A stretch of DNA of 64,000 nt from Parageobacillus caldoxylosilyticus NBRC 107762 (GTDB lineage Bacteria; Bacillota; Bacilli; Bacillales; Anoxybacillaceae). The DNA lies in assembly GCF_000632715.1 (NCBI RefSeq), contig NZ_BAWO01000022.1, positions 47,438 to 111,437 of the forward strand. Reading direction: 5' to 3'. This document shows, in pieces, positions 20,485 to 29,873 of the stretch; position 1 is the first letter of the stretch; every line of letters begins with the position of its first letter. The notes beneath the pieces are model-generated. The model was not told the origin of the DNA. It saw only the letters and a program-made list of their open reading frames with translations, and made no database searches. Both the position numbers and the translations under genes were made by a program.

Positions 20485-22788
20485 ATGTGGAAGGTTCCAA
20501 AATTCATTAAACAATCATATCTCGTTTTTCTTCTTGCTCTATTGCTCTATTCTTCATTTGGTTTTTCGTTTTCCAGGACTGAGGCGACTACATCTACAGG
20601 AACTTTAGGACCAGTTACCCCGAAAGACACAATATATCAGATCGTGACGGACCGTTTTTTTGATGGCGACCCATCAAATAACAAGCCTCTTGGTTTTGAT
20701 CCTACCTTGTTTGATGATCCGGACGGCAATAACCAGGGGAACGGGAAAGATTTAAAGTTATATCAAGGCGGTGATTTCCAAGGAATCATAGATAAAATTC
20801 CTTATTTAAAAAATATGGGGATAACTGCCGTTTGGATTTCCGCTCCTTATGAAAATAGGGACACTGTGATAGAAGATTATCAATCAGATGGAAGTATTAA
20901 TCGTTGGACCAGTTTCCACGGTTACCATGCAAGAAATTATTTTGCAACCAACAAACATTTTGGTACTATGAAAGATTTTATTAGACTACGCGATGCTTTG
21001 CATCAAAATGGAATTAAACTAGTGATAGATTTTGTATCCAATCATTCAAGTCGTTGGCAAAACCCGACATTGAATTTTGCGCCTGAAGATGGTAAATTAT
21101 ATGAACCTGACAAGGATGCGAATGGCAATTACGTATTTGATGCTAATGGAGAGCCTGCGGATTACAACGGTGATGGAAAAGTTGAGAATCTTCTGGCGGA
21201 TCCACATAACGACGTGAATGGTTTTTTCCATGGTCTGGGCGACCGGGGCAACGATACTTCTCGTTTTGGCTACCGTTACAAAGATCTAGGCTCTTTGGCT
21301 GATTATTCTCAGGAAAATGCACTAGTGGTTGAACATTTGGAGAAAGCAGCTAAATTTTGGAAATCAAAAGGGATCGATGGTTTTCGACATGATGCCACTT
21401 TGCATATGAATCCTGCATTTGTGAAGGGATTTAAAGATGCAATTGATTCAGATGCAGGTGGCCCGGTTACCCATTTTGGTGAATTTTTCATTGGAAGACC
21501 GGATCCCAAGTATGATGAGTACCGGACATTTCCTGAACGAACAGGAGTCAACAACTTGGATTTTGAATATTTCCGTACGGCCACAAACGCATTTGGGAAC
21601 TTTTCTGAAACGATGAGTTCCTTTGGTGATATGATGATCAAGACAAGTAATGATTACATTTATGAAAACCAAACAGTTACTTTCTTGGATAATCATGATG
21701 TAACAAGATTTCGCTATATTCAACCAAACGATAAACCTTATCATGCAGCTCTCGCTGTCTTGATGACATCACGTGGGATTCCTAACATTTATTACGGAAC
21801 AGAGCAATACCTGATGCCGTTAGACTCAAGTGACATTGCGGGTCGGATGTTTATGCAGACTTCTACTAACTTCGATGAAAATACCACTGCATATAAAGTC
21901 ATTCAAAAGCTTTCAAACTTAAGAAAAAATAATGAAGCTATTGCCTATGGAACCACAGAAATTTTATACAGCACAAATGATATACTGGTCTTTAAAAGAC
22001 AGTTCTATGATAAACAAGTAATTGTAGCGGTAAACCGACAACCGGATCAAACGTTTACCATTCCGGAATTAGATACGACTCTTCCAGTAGGAACCTATAG
22101 TGATGTACTGGGCGGACTGTTATATGGGAGTTCAATAAGCGTAAATAATGTCAACGGTCAGAACAAAATTTCTAGCTTTACCTTGTCTGGAGGAGAGGTC
22201 AATGTCTGGTCGTATAACCCATCATTGGGGACTTCAACTCCAAGGATTGGCGACGTTATTTCCACCATGGGACGTCCCGGTAATACCGTTTATATTTACG
22301 GTACTGGATTAGGAGGAAGCGTAACAGTCAAATTCGGTTCTACTGTTGCTACTGTGGTGTCAAACAGCGATCAAATGATTGAGGCTATAGTTCCAAACAC
22401 TAATCCTGGAATTCAAAATATTACAGTTACAAAAGGATCTGTAACCAGTAATCCTTTCCGATATGAGGTCCTATCCGGCGATCAGGTGCAAGTAATTTTT
22501 CATGTGAATGCCACAACGAATTGGGGGGGAAACATTTATGTTGTCGGAAACATTCCAGAGTTGGGAAGCTGGGATCCGAACCAATCGTCTGAGGCGATGT
22601 TAAATCCGAACTATCCAGAATGGTTCTTGCCAGTGAGTGTGCCCAAGGGAGCTACTTTTGAATTCAAGTTTATCAAAAAAGATAACAATGGAAATGTCAT
22701 TTGGGAAAGCAGGAGCAACAGAGTATTTACCGCACCGAACAGTTCGACCGGTACTATTGACACCCCTTTATATTTTTGGGATAACTAA
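20485..22788 (+). CDS. Secreted CGTase-like / maltogenic alpha-amylase with CBM20 (GH13_2 type)
   Basis: 767 residues. Signal peptide (1-~35), GH13 A/B domains, C domain, IPT/TIG domain D (~585-660, PRIGDVISTMGRPGNTVYIY) and C-terminal starch-binding CBM20 (~665-767, VQVIFHVNATTNWGGNIYVV). Catalytic regions: DFVSNH, GFRHDATLH (nucleophile Asp), HFGEFF (acid/base Glu), FLDNHDV. This five-domain layout belongs to CGTases and Novamyl-type maltogenic amylases. In CGTases region II reads RMDAVKH; here the acceptor-site Lys is Leu (RHDATLH), so product specificity may differ. The central aromatic position appears kept as Tyr in the RYKDLGSLADY stretch. It would act on raw starch outside the cell and feed the second importer. 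Confidence 0.88.
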   Translation: MWKVPKFIKQSYLVFLLALLLYSSFGFSFSRTEATTSTGTLGPVTPKDTIYQIVTDRFFDGDPSNNKPLGFDPTLFDDPDGNNQGNGKDLKLYQGGDFQGIIDKIPYLKNMGITAVWISAPYENRDTVIEDYQSDGSINRWTSFHGYHARNYFATNKHFGTMKDFIRLRDALHQNGIKLVIDFVSNHSSRWQNPTLNFAPEDGKLYEPDKDANGNYVFDANGEPADYNGDGKVENLLADPHNDVNGFFHGLGDRGNDTSRFGYRYKDLGSLADYSQENALVVEHLEKAAKFWKSKGIDGFRHDATLHMNPAFVKGFKDAIDSDAGGPVTHFGEFFIGRPDPKYDEYRTFPERTGVNNLDFEYFRTATNAFGNFSETMSSFGDMMIKTSNDYIYENQTVTFLDNHDVTRFRYIQPNDKPYHAALAVLMTSRGIPNIYYGTEQYLMPLDSSDIAGRMFMQTSTNFDENTTAYKVIQKLSNLRKNNEAIAYGTTEILYSTNDILVFKRQFYDKQVIVAVNRQPDQTFTIPELDTTLPVGTYSDVLGGLLYGSSISVNNVNGQNKISSFTLSGGEVNVWSYNPSLGTSTPRIGDVISTMGRPGNTVYIYGTGLGGSVTVKFGSTVATVVSNSDQMIEAIVPNTNPGIQNITVTKGSVTSNPFRYEVLSGDQVQVIFHVNATTNWGGNIYVVGNIPELGSWDPNQSSEAMLNPNYPEWFLPVSVPKGATFEFKFIKKDNNGNVIWESRSNRVFTAPNSSTGTIDTPLYFWDN

Positions 22789-23134
22789 AAGCTGAATTAA
22801 GGTAATATATTGGATCTGGCATAGTTGTCGGCTCCTTTTTTTGTGACATAAAATTTAATTAGCAATCAGCATAGCTACAAAAACTGTTATGTAATATTGA
22901 TTTGTAGATTAGAATTTAATTTTTTTGAATTTATCAAACGTTTGCACTTTATTGATTATACAAAAAATTATTGCTTTTTTGTTTCTAGGCTTTTATAATT
23001 AAGGTAAAATACCATTGAAACCCCTTACATATACGTATTATTTTTTTAAATATATATGCAAACGATTGCACAAAAGTATTTGTTTATGGGTTTTAATGGT
23101 ATGAATGATTTAGCCATATGGAAGGAGAGGGAAA
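22789..23134 (+). promoter_or_regulatory. Promoter of second maltodextrin operon with two LacI-type operators
   Basis: TTGCTT (22971-22976) and TATAAT (22994-22999) with a 17-base spacer form a good sigma-A promoter. ATCAAACGTTTGCA (22933-22946) lies upstream and the perfect palindrome TGCAAACGATTGCA (23057-23070) downstream. Operators on both sides of a promoter suit a looping repressor. The sequences match those at 13107-13291, so one regulator likely controls both operons. No convincing terminator for the upstream gene was found. Confidence 0.72.
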
Positions 23135-24433
23135 ATGAAGAAAAAGAGAAGGGGTATCTCAATTTTGGCAGTGATGGTGCTGGTATTCAGTTTGCTGGCG
23201 GCCTGCGGACCAACATCATCCCACAAAAGTGTCGGGAAGAATGAACCGGCAAGTACAAATGAAGGAGACAGTAAAGAAATTAAACCAGAAAAAGGTGCTA
23301 AACTGAAGGTCTGGGAATCTGGCGGAGCAATTGGTGAATGGACCAAATATGTGGCTGAAGAATTTACCAAAAAGTATGGGGTGCCGGTAACTTTTGAAGA
23401 AGTAGGACATACTGATGCGCCTGAAAAGCTCAAAACGGATGGTCCGGCTGGACTTGCGGCAGATGTGTTTGCTGCTCCACACGATCATCTAGGATCTATG
23501 GTATCAGCAGGATTGGTTTTAGAAAACTTTTTCCCAGAAGAGTATCAAGATAAGTTTATGAAATCTGCTATTGAGGGGACGACAGTTGATGGAACTCTTT
23601 ACGGCTATCCTACGTCTATTGAAACATATGCTTTATTCTACAACAAAGATCTGGTAAAGAAATTACCTAAAACCATGGATGAACTGATTACACAAGCTAA
23701 AGAATTGACTGATATTAGAAACAATAAATATGGATTCATGATGGAAGTAGCGAACTTGTATTTTGTATACTCATTTATCGGCGGATACGGTGGTTATGTA
23801 TTCGGTGATAACAATACCAATCCGAAAGACATTGGTTTGAATAATGAAGGAGCTGTAAAAGCAGGAAAGTTAATGCAACGTATTCATAAAGAAATCTTGC
23901 CTTTGAAGGTGGAAGATATTACTTATGATGTGAAACAATCTTTATTTAACGAAGGAAAACTAGCTTTCAATATTGATGGACCTTGGGCTGTAGCGGGCCA
24001 TCGCGATGCTGGCGTGAACTTCGGTGTCATACCGTTGCCTAAATTGGAGAACGGTCAAACACCTACAAGTTTTTCTGGTATTCGCGCATTTTATGTAAAT
24101 GCTTATACAAAGTATCCGAACGCAGCCTCCTTATTCGCCAAATTTGCAACGAGTGAAGAAATGCTACTAAAACGTTTTGAAATGACTGGGCAATTGCCAC
24201 CGGTTCAATCTCTTCTAGACAATGAAACTATAAAAAATGATGAAATTGCATCGGCATTCTTGGAGCAAGCAAAATATGCAGTGCCAATGCCAAACATTCC
24301 ACAAATGCCAATGGTCTGGGAACCTATGGCATCTGCTCTCACTACGATTTGGAATGATGGAAAAGATCCAAAAGAAGCTCTGGATGCGGCGGTTGACCAG
24401 ATTAAAGCGGGAATTGCCACTCAGGGTCAGTAG
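23135..24433 (+). CDS. Maltodextrin ABC transporter substrate-binding lipoprotein, copy 2
   Basis: 432 residues; lipoprotein signal ending LVFSLLAACG, then a charged linker rich in Lys, Glu and Ser. The binding domain resembles copy 1 (LKVWESGGAIGEWTKYVAEE, GPAGLAADVFAAPHDHLG, ALFYNKDLVKKLPKTMDEL) but has diverged clearly, so this is not a recent tandem duplication. GAAGGAGAGG precedes the ATG. It heads an operon with two permeases and a GH31 enzyme, so its ligand is probably a glucan fragment released by the CGTase-like enzyme upstream, such as a cyclodextrin or longer maltodextrin. That ligand is inferred. Confidence 0.9.
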   Translation: MKKKRRGISILAVMVLVFSLLAACGPTSSHKSVGKNEPASTNEGDSKEIKPEKGAKLKVWESGGAIGEWTKYVAEEFTKKYGVPVTFEEVGHTDAPEKLKTDGPAGLAADVFAAPHDHLGSMVSAGLVLENFFPEEYQDKFMKSAIEGTTVDGTLYGYPTSIETYALFYNKDLVKKLPKTMDELITQAKELTDIRNNKYGFMMEVANLYFVYSFIGGYGGYVFGDNNTNPKDIGLNNEGAVKAGKLMQRIHKEILPLKVEDITYDVKQSLFNEGKLAFNIDGPWAVAGHRDAGVNFGVIPLPKLENGQTPTSFSGIRAFYVNAYTKYPNAASLFAKFATSEEMLLKRFEMTGQLPPVQSLLDNETIKNDEIASAFLEQAKYAVPMPNIPQMPMVWEPMASALTTIWNDGKDPKEALDAAVDQIKAGIATQGQ

Positions 24434-24450
24434 CAACGAGATAGAAAATT

Positions 24451-24485
24451 GAATCAATGCTCTCTGTTTCGGAGGGCATTGATTC
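24451..24485 (+). other. Intercistronic hairpin between malE2 and malF2
   Basis: Stem GAATCAATGC with GCATTGATTC, extended by CTC/GAG-like pairs, and no T tract. It has the same place and likely role as the hairpin at 14640-14673, although the sequences differ. Confidence 0.7.
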
Positions 24486-24520
24486 TTAATGTGAAAAAAA
24501 AACGGAAAGGGGATCTTTGC

Positions 24521-25864
24521 ATGTCTCCAACACCCAATTTAGTTGCAGAACCAGAACGCCGCCAAACCAAGAAAGCAAGTACAGCCGCGGTATTATCCTT
24601 CCTTTTTATGGGTCTGGGACAAATTTATAATCGGCAGTACATCAAAGGAATTTTATATGCTCTGGTAGAAATATATGTAATTGTTTTTTTGACAAACCCG
24701 ATTGTGAACGGTTTATGGGGCTTGATCACCTTAGGTGAGCAAGCTCAGGTTCGAAGAAGGGGAAGGGTAGTCATAGAAGGAGATCATTCCATCTTCTTGA
24801 TGATAGAGGGATTGATAATTGTTATAGTCCTTGTTATTTTCCTGTTATTTTATATCTATAATATTCGTGATGCCTATAAAACAGGCAAACTTCACGAGAC
24901 CGGAGAAAAAGTAAACAGTTTTATAGAATCATTGAAAAAATCATGGGAGTATGGATATGCTTACATTCTTTTGACTCCTGCTGCAATCTTTACTCTCTTT
25001 CTTTCCGTTCTTCCATTGACTTTTGGTATTCTGATTGCATTTACTAACTTTTCTTCCCCCAATCATTTGCCTCCAAAAAACCTAGTGGATTGGGTGGGGT
25101 TCCAGAATTTTATTGATTTATTTAGATTACAAGCATGGAGCAAGACATTTTATGGGATAGCGACTTGGAACATCATATGGGCTATTCTAGCTACTTTCAC
25201 CACGTTTTTTGTGGGGATGTTCTTTGCTTTAATTATTAATCATAATAAAGTTCGCCTGAAACGAATGTGGAGAACAATATTCATATTGCCCTGGGCTGTT
25301 CCCCAATTTATTTCTATCCTTGTTTTTCGAAATATTTTCAACGGTCAATTCGGTCCTTTGAACCAGTATTTATCCACTTTAGGAATTGATCCTATTCCTT
25401 GGCTGTCCGATCCATTTTGGGCAAAAGTAGCTCTAGTGACCATAAATATTTGGTTGGGATTCCCGTTCTGGATGGCATTAATTGCAGGTGTGTTGACGAA
25501 TATTGACAAGGAATTATACGAAGCGGCAGAAGTAGACGGAGCAAGCACATTTCAAAAATTTCGCTCAATTACTTTTCCTTTATTAATGTACTATACTTCT
25601 CCACTTTTAATCATGAGCTTTGCTGGAAACATCAATAACTTTAACGTCATCTACCTCTTTACCCAAGGGGGACCTGCCGATGGCAAATATACTTATGCAG
25701 GTTCAACTGATTTGTTAATATCTTGGATCTATAAGCTGACTTTGAACCATAGCCAATTTTATATGGCTTCCGTACTTTCCATTCTGATTTTTATTGTAGT
25801 AGCAGTATTTTCAATTTGGAACTTCCGACAAACAAAAGCATTTAAAGAAGAGGAAATGATGTAA
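24521..25864 (+). CDS. Maltodextrin ABC permease, copy 2 (MalF type)
   Basis: 447 residues from ATG 24521, which has AAAGGGG upstream; the frame is open 72 bases further but without a ribosome site. It shares the unusual N-terminal unit FLFMGLGQIYNRQYIKGIL with copy 1. The EAA loop is EAAEVDGASTFQKFRSITFP. Compared with copy 1 there is an inserted hydrophilic stretch (EQAQVRRRGRVVIEGDHS) between the early helices. It forms the channel together with the next gene product. Confidence 0.9.
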   Translation: MSPTPNLVAEPERRQTKKASTAAVLSFLFMGLGQIYNRQYIKGILYALVEIYVIVFLTNPIVNGLWGLITLGEQAQVRRRGRVVIEGDHSIFLMIEGLIIVIVLVIFLLFYIYNIRDAYKTGKLHETGEKVNSFIESLKKSWEYGYAYILLTPAAIFTLFLSVLPLTFGILIAFTNFSSPNHLPPKNLVDWVGFQNFIDLFRLQAWSKTFYGIATWNIIWAILATFTTFFVGMFFALIINHNKVRLKRMWRTIFILPWAVPQFISILVFRNIFNGQFGPLNQYLSTLGIDPIPWLSDPFWAKVALVTINIWLGFPFWMALIAGVLTNIDKELYEAAEVDGASTFQKFRSITFPLLMYYTSPLLIMSFAGNINNFNVIYLFTQGGPADGKYTYAGSTDLLISWIYKLTLNHSQFYMASVLSILIFIVVAVFSIWNFRQTKAFKEEEMM

Positions 25865-25866
25865 AG

Positions 25867-26736
25867 ATGAGTGCAAAACCATTACGTACAAAAAAATTGT
25901 CCGGTGCAAAGTTCAAGGAAGCTGTGGTTACCGTTCTAATCTATGCTTTTCTGATCATTTCAGCTATTTTGGTTTTGTATCCAATCGTCTGGATTTTCAT
26001 TGGGGCGTTAAATCCAGGAGACACATTGTATAGTTCAACTCTTATGCCTGAGAAAATTACAATGAAGCATTACACACATCTATGGTATGAAACTGATTAT
26101 GTCAAATGGTTTAAAAATACTTTATTCGTTGCAACGATGAATATGATCTTGTCCACGTTTTTAATCGTGTCATCGGCTTATGCTTTCTCACGTTTTCGAT
26201 TTCCTGGCCGCCGCCAAGGTTTGATGGCGATGCTGATTCTGCAGATGTTTCCTAGCTTTATGGGAATGATTGCTATATATATTCTTCTTCTCCAGATTGG
26301 CCTATTGGACAATTTGTGGGGATTGATTCTTGTATATGCAGGCGGTTCTATACCATTTGGAGCATGGCTGGTCAAAGGATATTTTGATGGATTGCCAAGA
26401 AGCTTGGAGGAAGCAGCTAAAATTGACGGTGCATCCCACACCACCATCTTTTTCAAAGTGATGATGCCTCTGTCAGTGCCTATTTTAACCTTTATTGCGA
26501 TTAACAATTTTATCGGGCCATGGATGGATTTTATTTTCGCCCGATTGGTTCTACGCTCCAACGAAAATAAAACTCTAGCAATTGGGTTGTTTGAGATGGT
26601 TACCGGTCGCGGAAATACTGAATTTACAACTTTTGCGGCAGGAGCCATTATTGTAGCGATCCCGATCACTATTCTGTTCTTGTTACTGCAAAAATACATT
26701 ATTGCAGGCTTAAGCGCAGGTGCAAACAAGGGGTAA
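25867..26736 (+). CDS. Maltodextrin ABC permease, copy 2 (MalG type)
   Basis: 289 residues, six membrane helices, EAA loop SLEEAAKIDGASHTTIFFKV. It starts two bases after the malF2 stop. YPIVWIFIGALNPGDTLYSS and AYAFSRFRFPGRRQG align with copy 1. It is part of the importer whose ATPase is not encoded here. Confidence 0.9.
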   Translation: MSAKPLRTKKLSGAKFKEAVVTVLIYAFLIISAILVLYPIVWIFIGALNPGDTLYSSTLMPEKITMKHYTHLWYETDYVKWFKNTLFVATMNMILSTFLIVSSAYAFSRFRFPGRRQGLMAMLILQMFPSFMGMIAIYILLLQIGLLDNLWGLILVYAGGSIPFGAWLVKGYFDGLPRSLEEAAKIDGASHTTIFFKVMMPLSVPILTFIAINNFIGPWMDFIFARLVLRSNENKTLAIGLFEMVTGRGNTEFTTFAAGAIIVAIPITILFLLLQKYIIAGLSAGANKG

Positions 26737-26842
26737 TCGAAGTACGGAGATGAGGTGCAGAGCATTGAGTAAAAGAATAATATCTGATCCAGCTGGATGC
26801 TTATGAGGATGTGATTTTAGTTTAAAAAAAGGAGTCGTCATC

Positions 26843-29152
26843 ATGCATACATTAACCGATTTAAGAGAAGTTACCATTACGGAAACAGCAGTTGAACTGT
26901 ACTATGCATTTCAAGCCAAGGTTCTGATTCGCTCCCCACAGGAAGGAACCGTCCAGGTCCAGTTCCTGAAAGTGACCGATTGGAGCGAAGAGGTTCCGGA
27001 ACCTTCCTATTCGGTTCTGCTAAAAGAGTTTCTTCCGCTTCAGGCGGAAGAGAGAGAAAATGAGATTACTGTTTCCATCCCGAAGGGGAGAGCGGTAATT
27101 TCCAAAGTGCCCTTCGGAATTCGCTTTTTTAATGAAACAGGCCGGGAGGTAACGAGAAGCGCTGATACTGCGGCGTATCAGTTTGACGGTTGGAAGAGCC
27201 GCATTTCCTTTCAATTTTCCGGTGACGAACGCATCTACGGGTTGGGGGAATCAGATCTCAATCAGGATGATGTTCGCCTCAATCACCGTGGTACAATCCG
27301 ACCGATCTGGAACAAACATCTGCCTTCGCCTTCACGATTGATGATACCAGTTATCTACAGTTCAGAGGGGTACGGTCTCTTCGTTGATAATCCTTGGGTC
27401 GCCCGTTTTGATTTCGGTGTGGAGAAGGAAGATATCTGGTTCTATGAAGCCGAGGGTGGGACGATCACCTATTATCTATTCTTGGGGCAAGAGCTGAAAG
27501 ATTTGGTCAGTCAGTATGTGGAATTGACGGGTCGCCCGGAGATTCCTCCACTCTGGACTTTTGGTTATTTGCAGTCCAAATTTGGATACAAGAGTCGTCA
27601 GGAAGTGGAGGAATTGGCAGAAACTTTCCGTCAAAAACGGATTCCGTGCGATTCAATCATTCTAGATCTCTACTGGTTTAAGAAGATGGGGGATATGTGC
27701 TTTGACCGTATCGCCTTCCCGCAGCCGGAAAAGATGATTGCGGGATTGCGCGGCAAAGGGTTTCATCCCATCGTAATTGAAGAGCCTTATGTGACAAAAG
27801 AAAGCCGTTTGTTCCCAGAAGGAGACAGGATTAAAGTATTTGCCAAAAAGCAAAATGGAGAAACCTATCTATTCCCATTTTGGGCAGGAGAATCGGCGTT
27901 GGTTGATTTCACAGATCCGCTTGCCAAACAGTGGTGGGCCGACCAACACAAGGAATTGATTGAGATGGGTATAGAGGGTTGGTGGACCGACTTGAACGAG
28001 CCGGAGGTTCACTTCCCGGATATGGTCCATCATGACGGCCCTGCTCAAAAGGTCCATAACATTTTTGCCTTGGAAATGCATAAATCATTGGCCTTGGCGC
28101 ATGAACAAAACTGTCCAGAGCGCCGACTGTTTATCATGAGTCGCTCGGGATGGGCAGGCAGTCAGCGTTATGGCGTGGGGGTCTGGTCCGGCGATGTGGA
28201 GAGCACTTGGACCGACTTGAAGAAGCAACTGTCTGTAGCTTTAAGCATGAGCCTTGTCGGCCTCCCACTCTGGAACAGCGACATCGGTGGATTTAAAGGG
28301 AATGAACCGTCACCTGAACTCTATGTGCGCTGGATACAATTTGGAGCCTTTACCCCTATCATGCGCCCCCATGGTGCTCATCAAAATCGTGAGCCTTGGG
28401 CTTTTGGTGAAGAAACGGAAAAAATCGTAAAGAATTTCATCGAGTGGCGTTACCGCTTTCTGCCTTACATCTATTCCTGTGCATTTGAAACCTATCGCAC
28501 CGGGATACCTTACATGCGTCCAATGGTTATGGAGGTGCCGGAGGATCTCAATTGTACCGAGATCTGTGATCAATTCTTCTTTGGATCCAATTTGCTGGTG
28601 GCTCCGGTTTTGGAAGAAGGTGCAACAACCCGCAAGGTTTACCTACCGGAAGGTCTTTGGTATGATGTTTGGACGTGGCAATCAGTTGAGGGGGGGAGAA
28701 CGATCGAAGCTGATGCTCCTCTGGATCGTATCCCTATCTATGCCAAAGCGGGATCGATCATCCCTACATTGCCGGTAATGAAACATACAGAGGAACGATC
28801 ATGGGATGAGATGACCATTATCGTCTACCCAGGGTGGAACGGTGAGTTTCTGCTATATGAAGATGATGGAAAGACAACAGCTTATAAACGGGGAGAATAC
28901 CGCACTACGTTGTTCAGTCAGAAGAACTTGGACGATAAGATAATTGTAAATATTGGGGCAGGAACCGGTTTCTATCCTGAGCAGGTTGAACAACGAACCT
29001 ACCACATTCTGATACCAGGTGTCACCGCTTCCGAGGTAAGAATGAACGGGAAACCTGTGCATTCTACCAAGCAAGAAGAAGGTTGTTTGGCGTTCACTTT
29101 GGAGGATCAGTCTGTAAAATGCGAGATTAATGTAGAGATAGTGATCAAATAA
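26843..29152 (+). CDS. GH31 family alpha-glucosidase
   Basis: 769 residues, no signal peptide, AAAAGGAG upstream. GH31 landmarks: YGLGESD in the N-terminal beta domain, the barrel strand GWWTDLNEPEVH carrying the nucleophile Asp (~residue 390), and WSGDVESTW carrying the acid/base Asp (~455), followed by NSDIGGF. The C-terminal beta domains start near residue 600 (LLVAPVLEEGATTRKVYLPEG). It would release glucose from imported glucans or transfer glucosyl groups in the cytoplasm. The exact linkage is not decidable by eye. It closes the second operon. The closely following sequence is the duplicated repressor 3' end. Confidence 0.9.
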   Translation: MHTLTDLREVTITETAVELYYAFQAKVLIRSPQEGTVQVQFLKVTDWSEEVPEPSYSVLLKEFLPLQAEERENEITVSIPKGRAVISKVPFGIRFFNETGREVTRSADTAAYQFDGWKSRISFQFSGDERIYGLGESDLNQDDVRLNHRGTIRPIWNKHLPSPSRLMIPVIYSSEGYGLFVDNPWVARFDFGVEKEDIWFYEAEGGTITYYLFLGQELKDLVSQYVELTGRPEIPPLWTFGYLQSKFGYKSRQEVEELAETFRQKRIPCDSIILDLYWFKKMGDMCFDRIAFPQPEKMIAGLRGKGFHPIVIEEPYVTKESRLFPEGDRIKVFAKKQNGETYLFPFWAGESALVDFTDPLAKQWWADQHKELIEMGIEGWWTDLNEPEVHFPDMVHHDGPAQKVHNIFALEMHKSLALAHEQNCPERRLFIMSRSGWAGSQRYGVGVWSGDVESTWTDLKKQLSVALSMSLVGLPLWNSDIGGFKGNEPSPELYVRWIQFGAFTPIMRPHGAHQNREPWAFGEETEKIVKNFIEWRYRFLPYIYSCAFETYRTGIPYMRPMVMEVPEDLNCTEICDQFFFGSNLLVAPVLEEGATTRKVYLPEGLWYDVWTWQSVEGGRTIEADAPLDRIPIYAKAGSIIPTLPVMKHTEERSWDEMTIIVYPGWNGEFLLYEDDGKTTAYKRGEYRTTLFSQKNLDDKIIVNIGAGTGFYPEQVEQRTYHILIPGVTASEVRMNGKPVHSTKQEEGCLAFTLEDQSVKCEINVEIVIK

Positions 29153-29225
29153 GCAAGGAACTTTCGATAAATATGAAATTCCAAATTGCATCAACTTCCT
29201 CTGTATTGTTGGCATTATGTTAAGA

Positions 29226-29360
29226 ATTTTCCAGCTTGGCTATGAAGCGGCGAAAAGTTTGATTGAAAAAATCAGCAACCCCAACGAACCGGTCAAGCGC
29301 ATTATTATTCCGCACCGCATTGTCGAACGGTTTTCGTGTGATTGCTATCGGAAGAAATAA
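29226..29360 (+). pseudogene. Duplicated 3' end of the LacI-family regulator gene
   Basis: Reading from 29229 gives FQLGYEAAKSLIEKISNPNE, then PVKRIIIPHRIVERFSC and DCYRKK-stop. This matches the last 43 codons of the gene at 18523-19548 with only a few changes (about 85 percent identical bases by eye), including the identical run PNEPVKRIIIPHRIVERFSC. There is no start codon, so it is a remnant. It ends in a stop followed three bases later by a good terminator (29363-29408). This could be the original gene end, displaced when part two of the locus arrived. Confidence 0.9.
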
Positions 29361-29362
29361 AA

Positions 29363-29408
29363 AGCTGGCCCAAACGACTGCACTCGGTCGTTTGGCGTCG
29401 GCTTTTTT
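29363..29408 (+). terminator. Terminator after the duplicated regulator end
   Basis: Inner stem CAAACGAC/GTCGTTTG (29371-29378 with 29387-29394), outer AGC/GCT pairs, then TTTTTT. Confidence 0.85.
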
Positions 29409-29873
29409 AATTGGGGAAGTAGATAGATTGTATGTTTTTGGTCGAGAATTAGGTTAGTGGGAGGAATAGGAGGGAGAAGGACTTTATTAGCAATGGCATG
29501 CGGTTCGGGAAAAGGAATTTTTATGGGGAAATGAACCCGTCTTACAGTAGGGGATAAAGGGAATGGCAAATCAGAGCACATAGCATGCAATAAATATCTC
29601 TCGTCTTCGCACTGAAAGATGCTTAGTCATTCCATTTCCAAAAGTTGAGTCAGTAAGTTTTGGCAAAAGAAATGGAGATGATCGCTCTGTATTAGAAATA
29701 CTGATTAGAAGAGTCGACCTTGCCTGCTGAACATGGTCTGCATGCGAAAAAAGATGATCATCAAATTTCAGGAAAAATGAAACTACCTGTTTCCTGTAGA
29801 GTTCAGGAAAACAGGTAGTTTAGATGCAGAGCCTCATTTCAAAGATAGTTGCATGATAACAAGCGGGAAAACG
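29409..29873. other. Intergenic stretch right of the insertion, ending in the pgi terminator
   Basis: About 460 bases without a supported gene. A minus-strand open frame overlaps 29345-29590 but has no ribosome site and covers the terminator, so I do not call it. A near-perfect long hairpin at 29780-29821 (AAACTACCTGT...ACAGGTAGTTT) lies beyond the pgi stop and is its likely terminator. Confidence 0.55.
29780..29821 (-). terminator. Hairpin downstream of pgi
   Basis: Stem AAACTACCTGT..CCTG with CAGG..ACAGGTAGTTT, about 16 pairs and a seven-base loop. There is no clear T tract, so it may stabilise the mRNA end instead. Confidence 0.6.

Noticed and set aside
22789..22850. Terminator after the CGTase-like gene
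   Set aside because: A T-rich stretch is present near 22840 but I could not pair a convincing stem before it.
29345..29590. 81-codon minus-strand open frame
   Set aside because: It has no ribosome site, crosses the terminator and the duplicated regulator end on the other strand, and has no recognisable domain.
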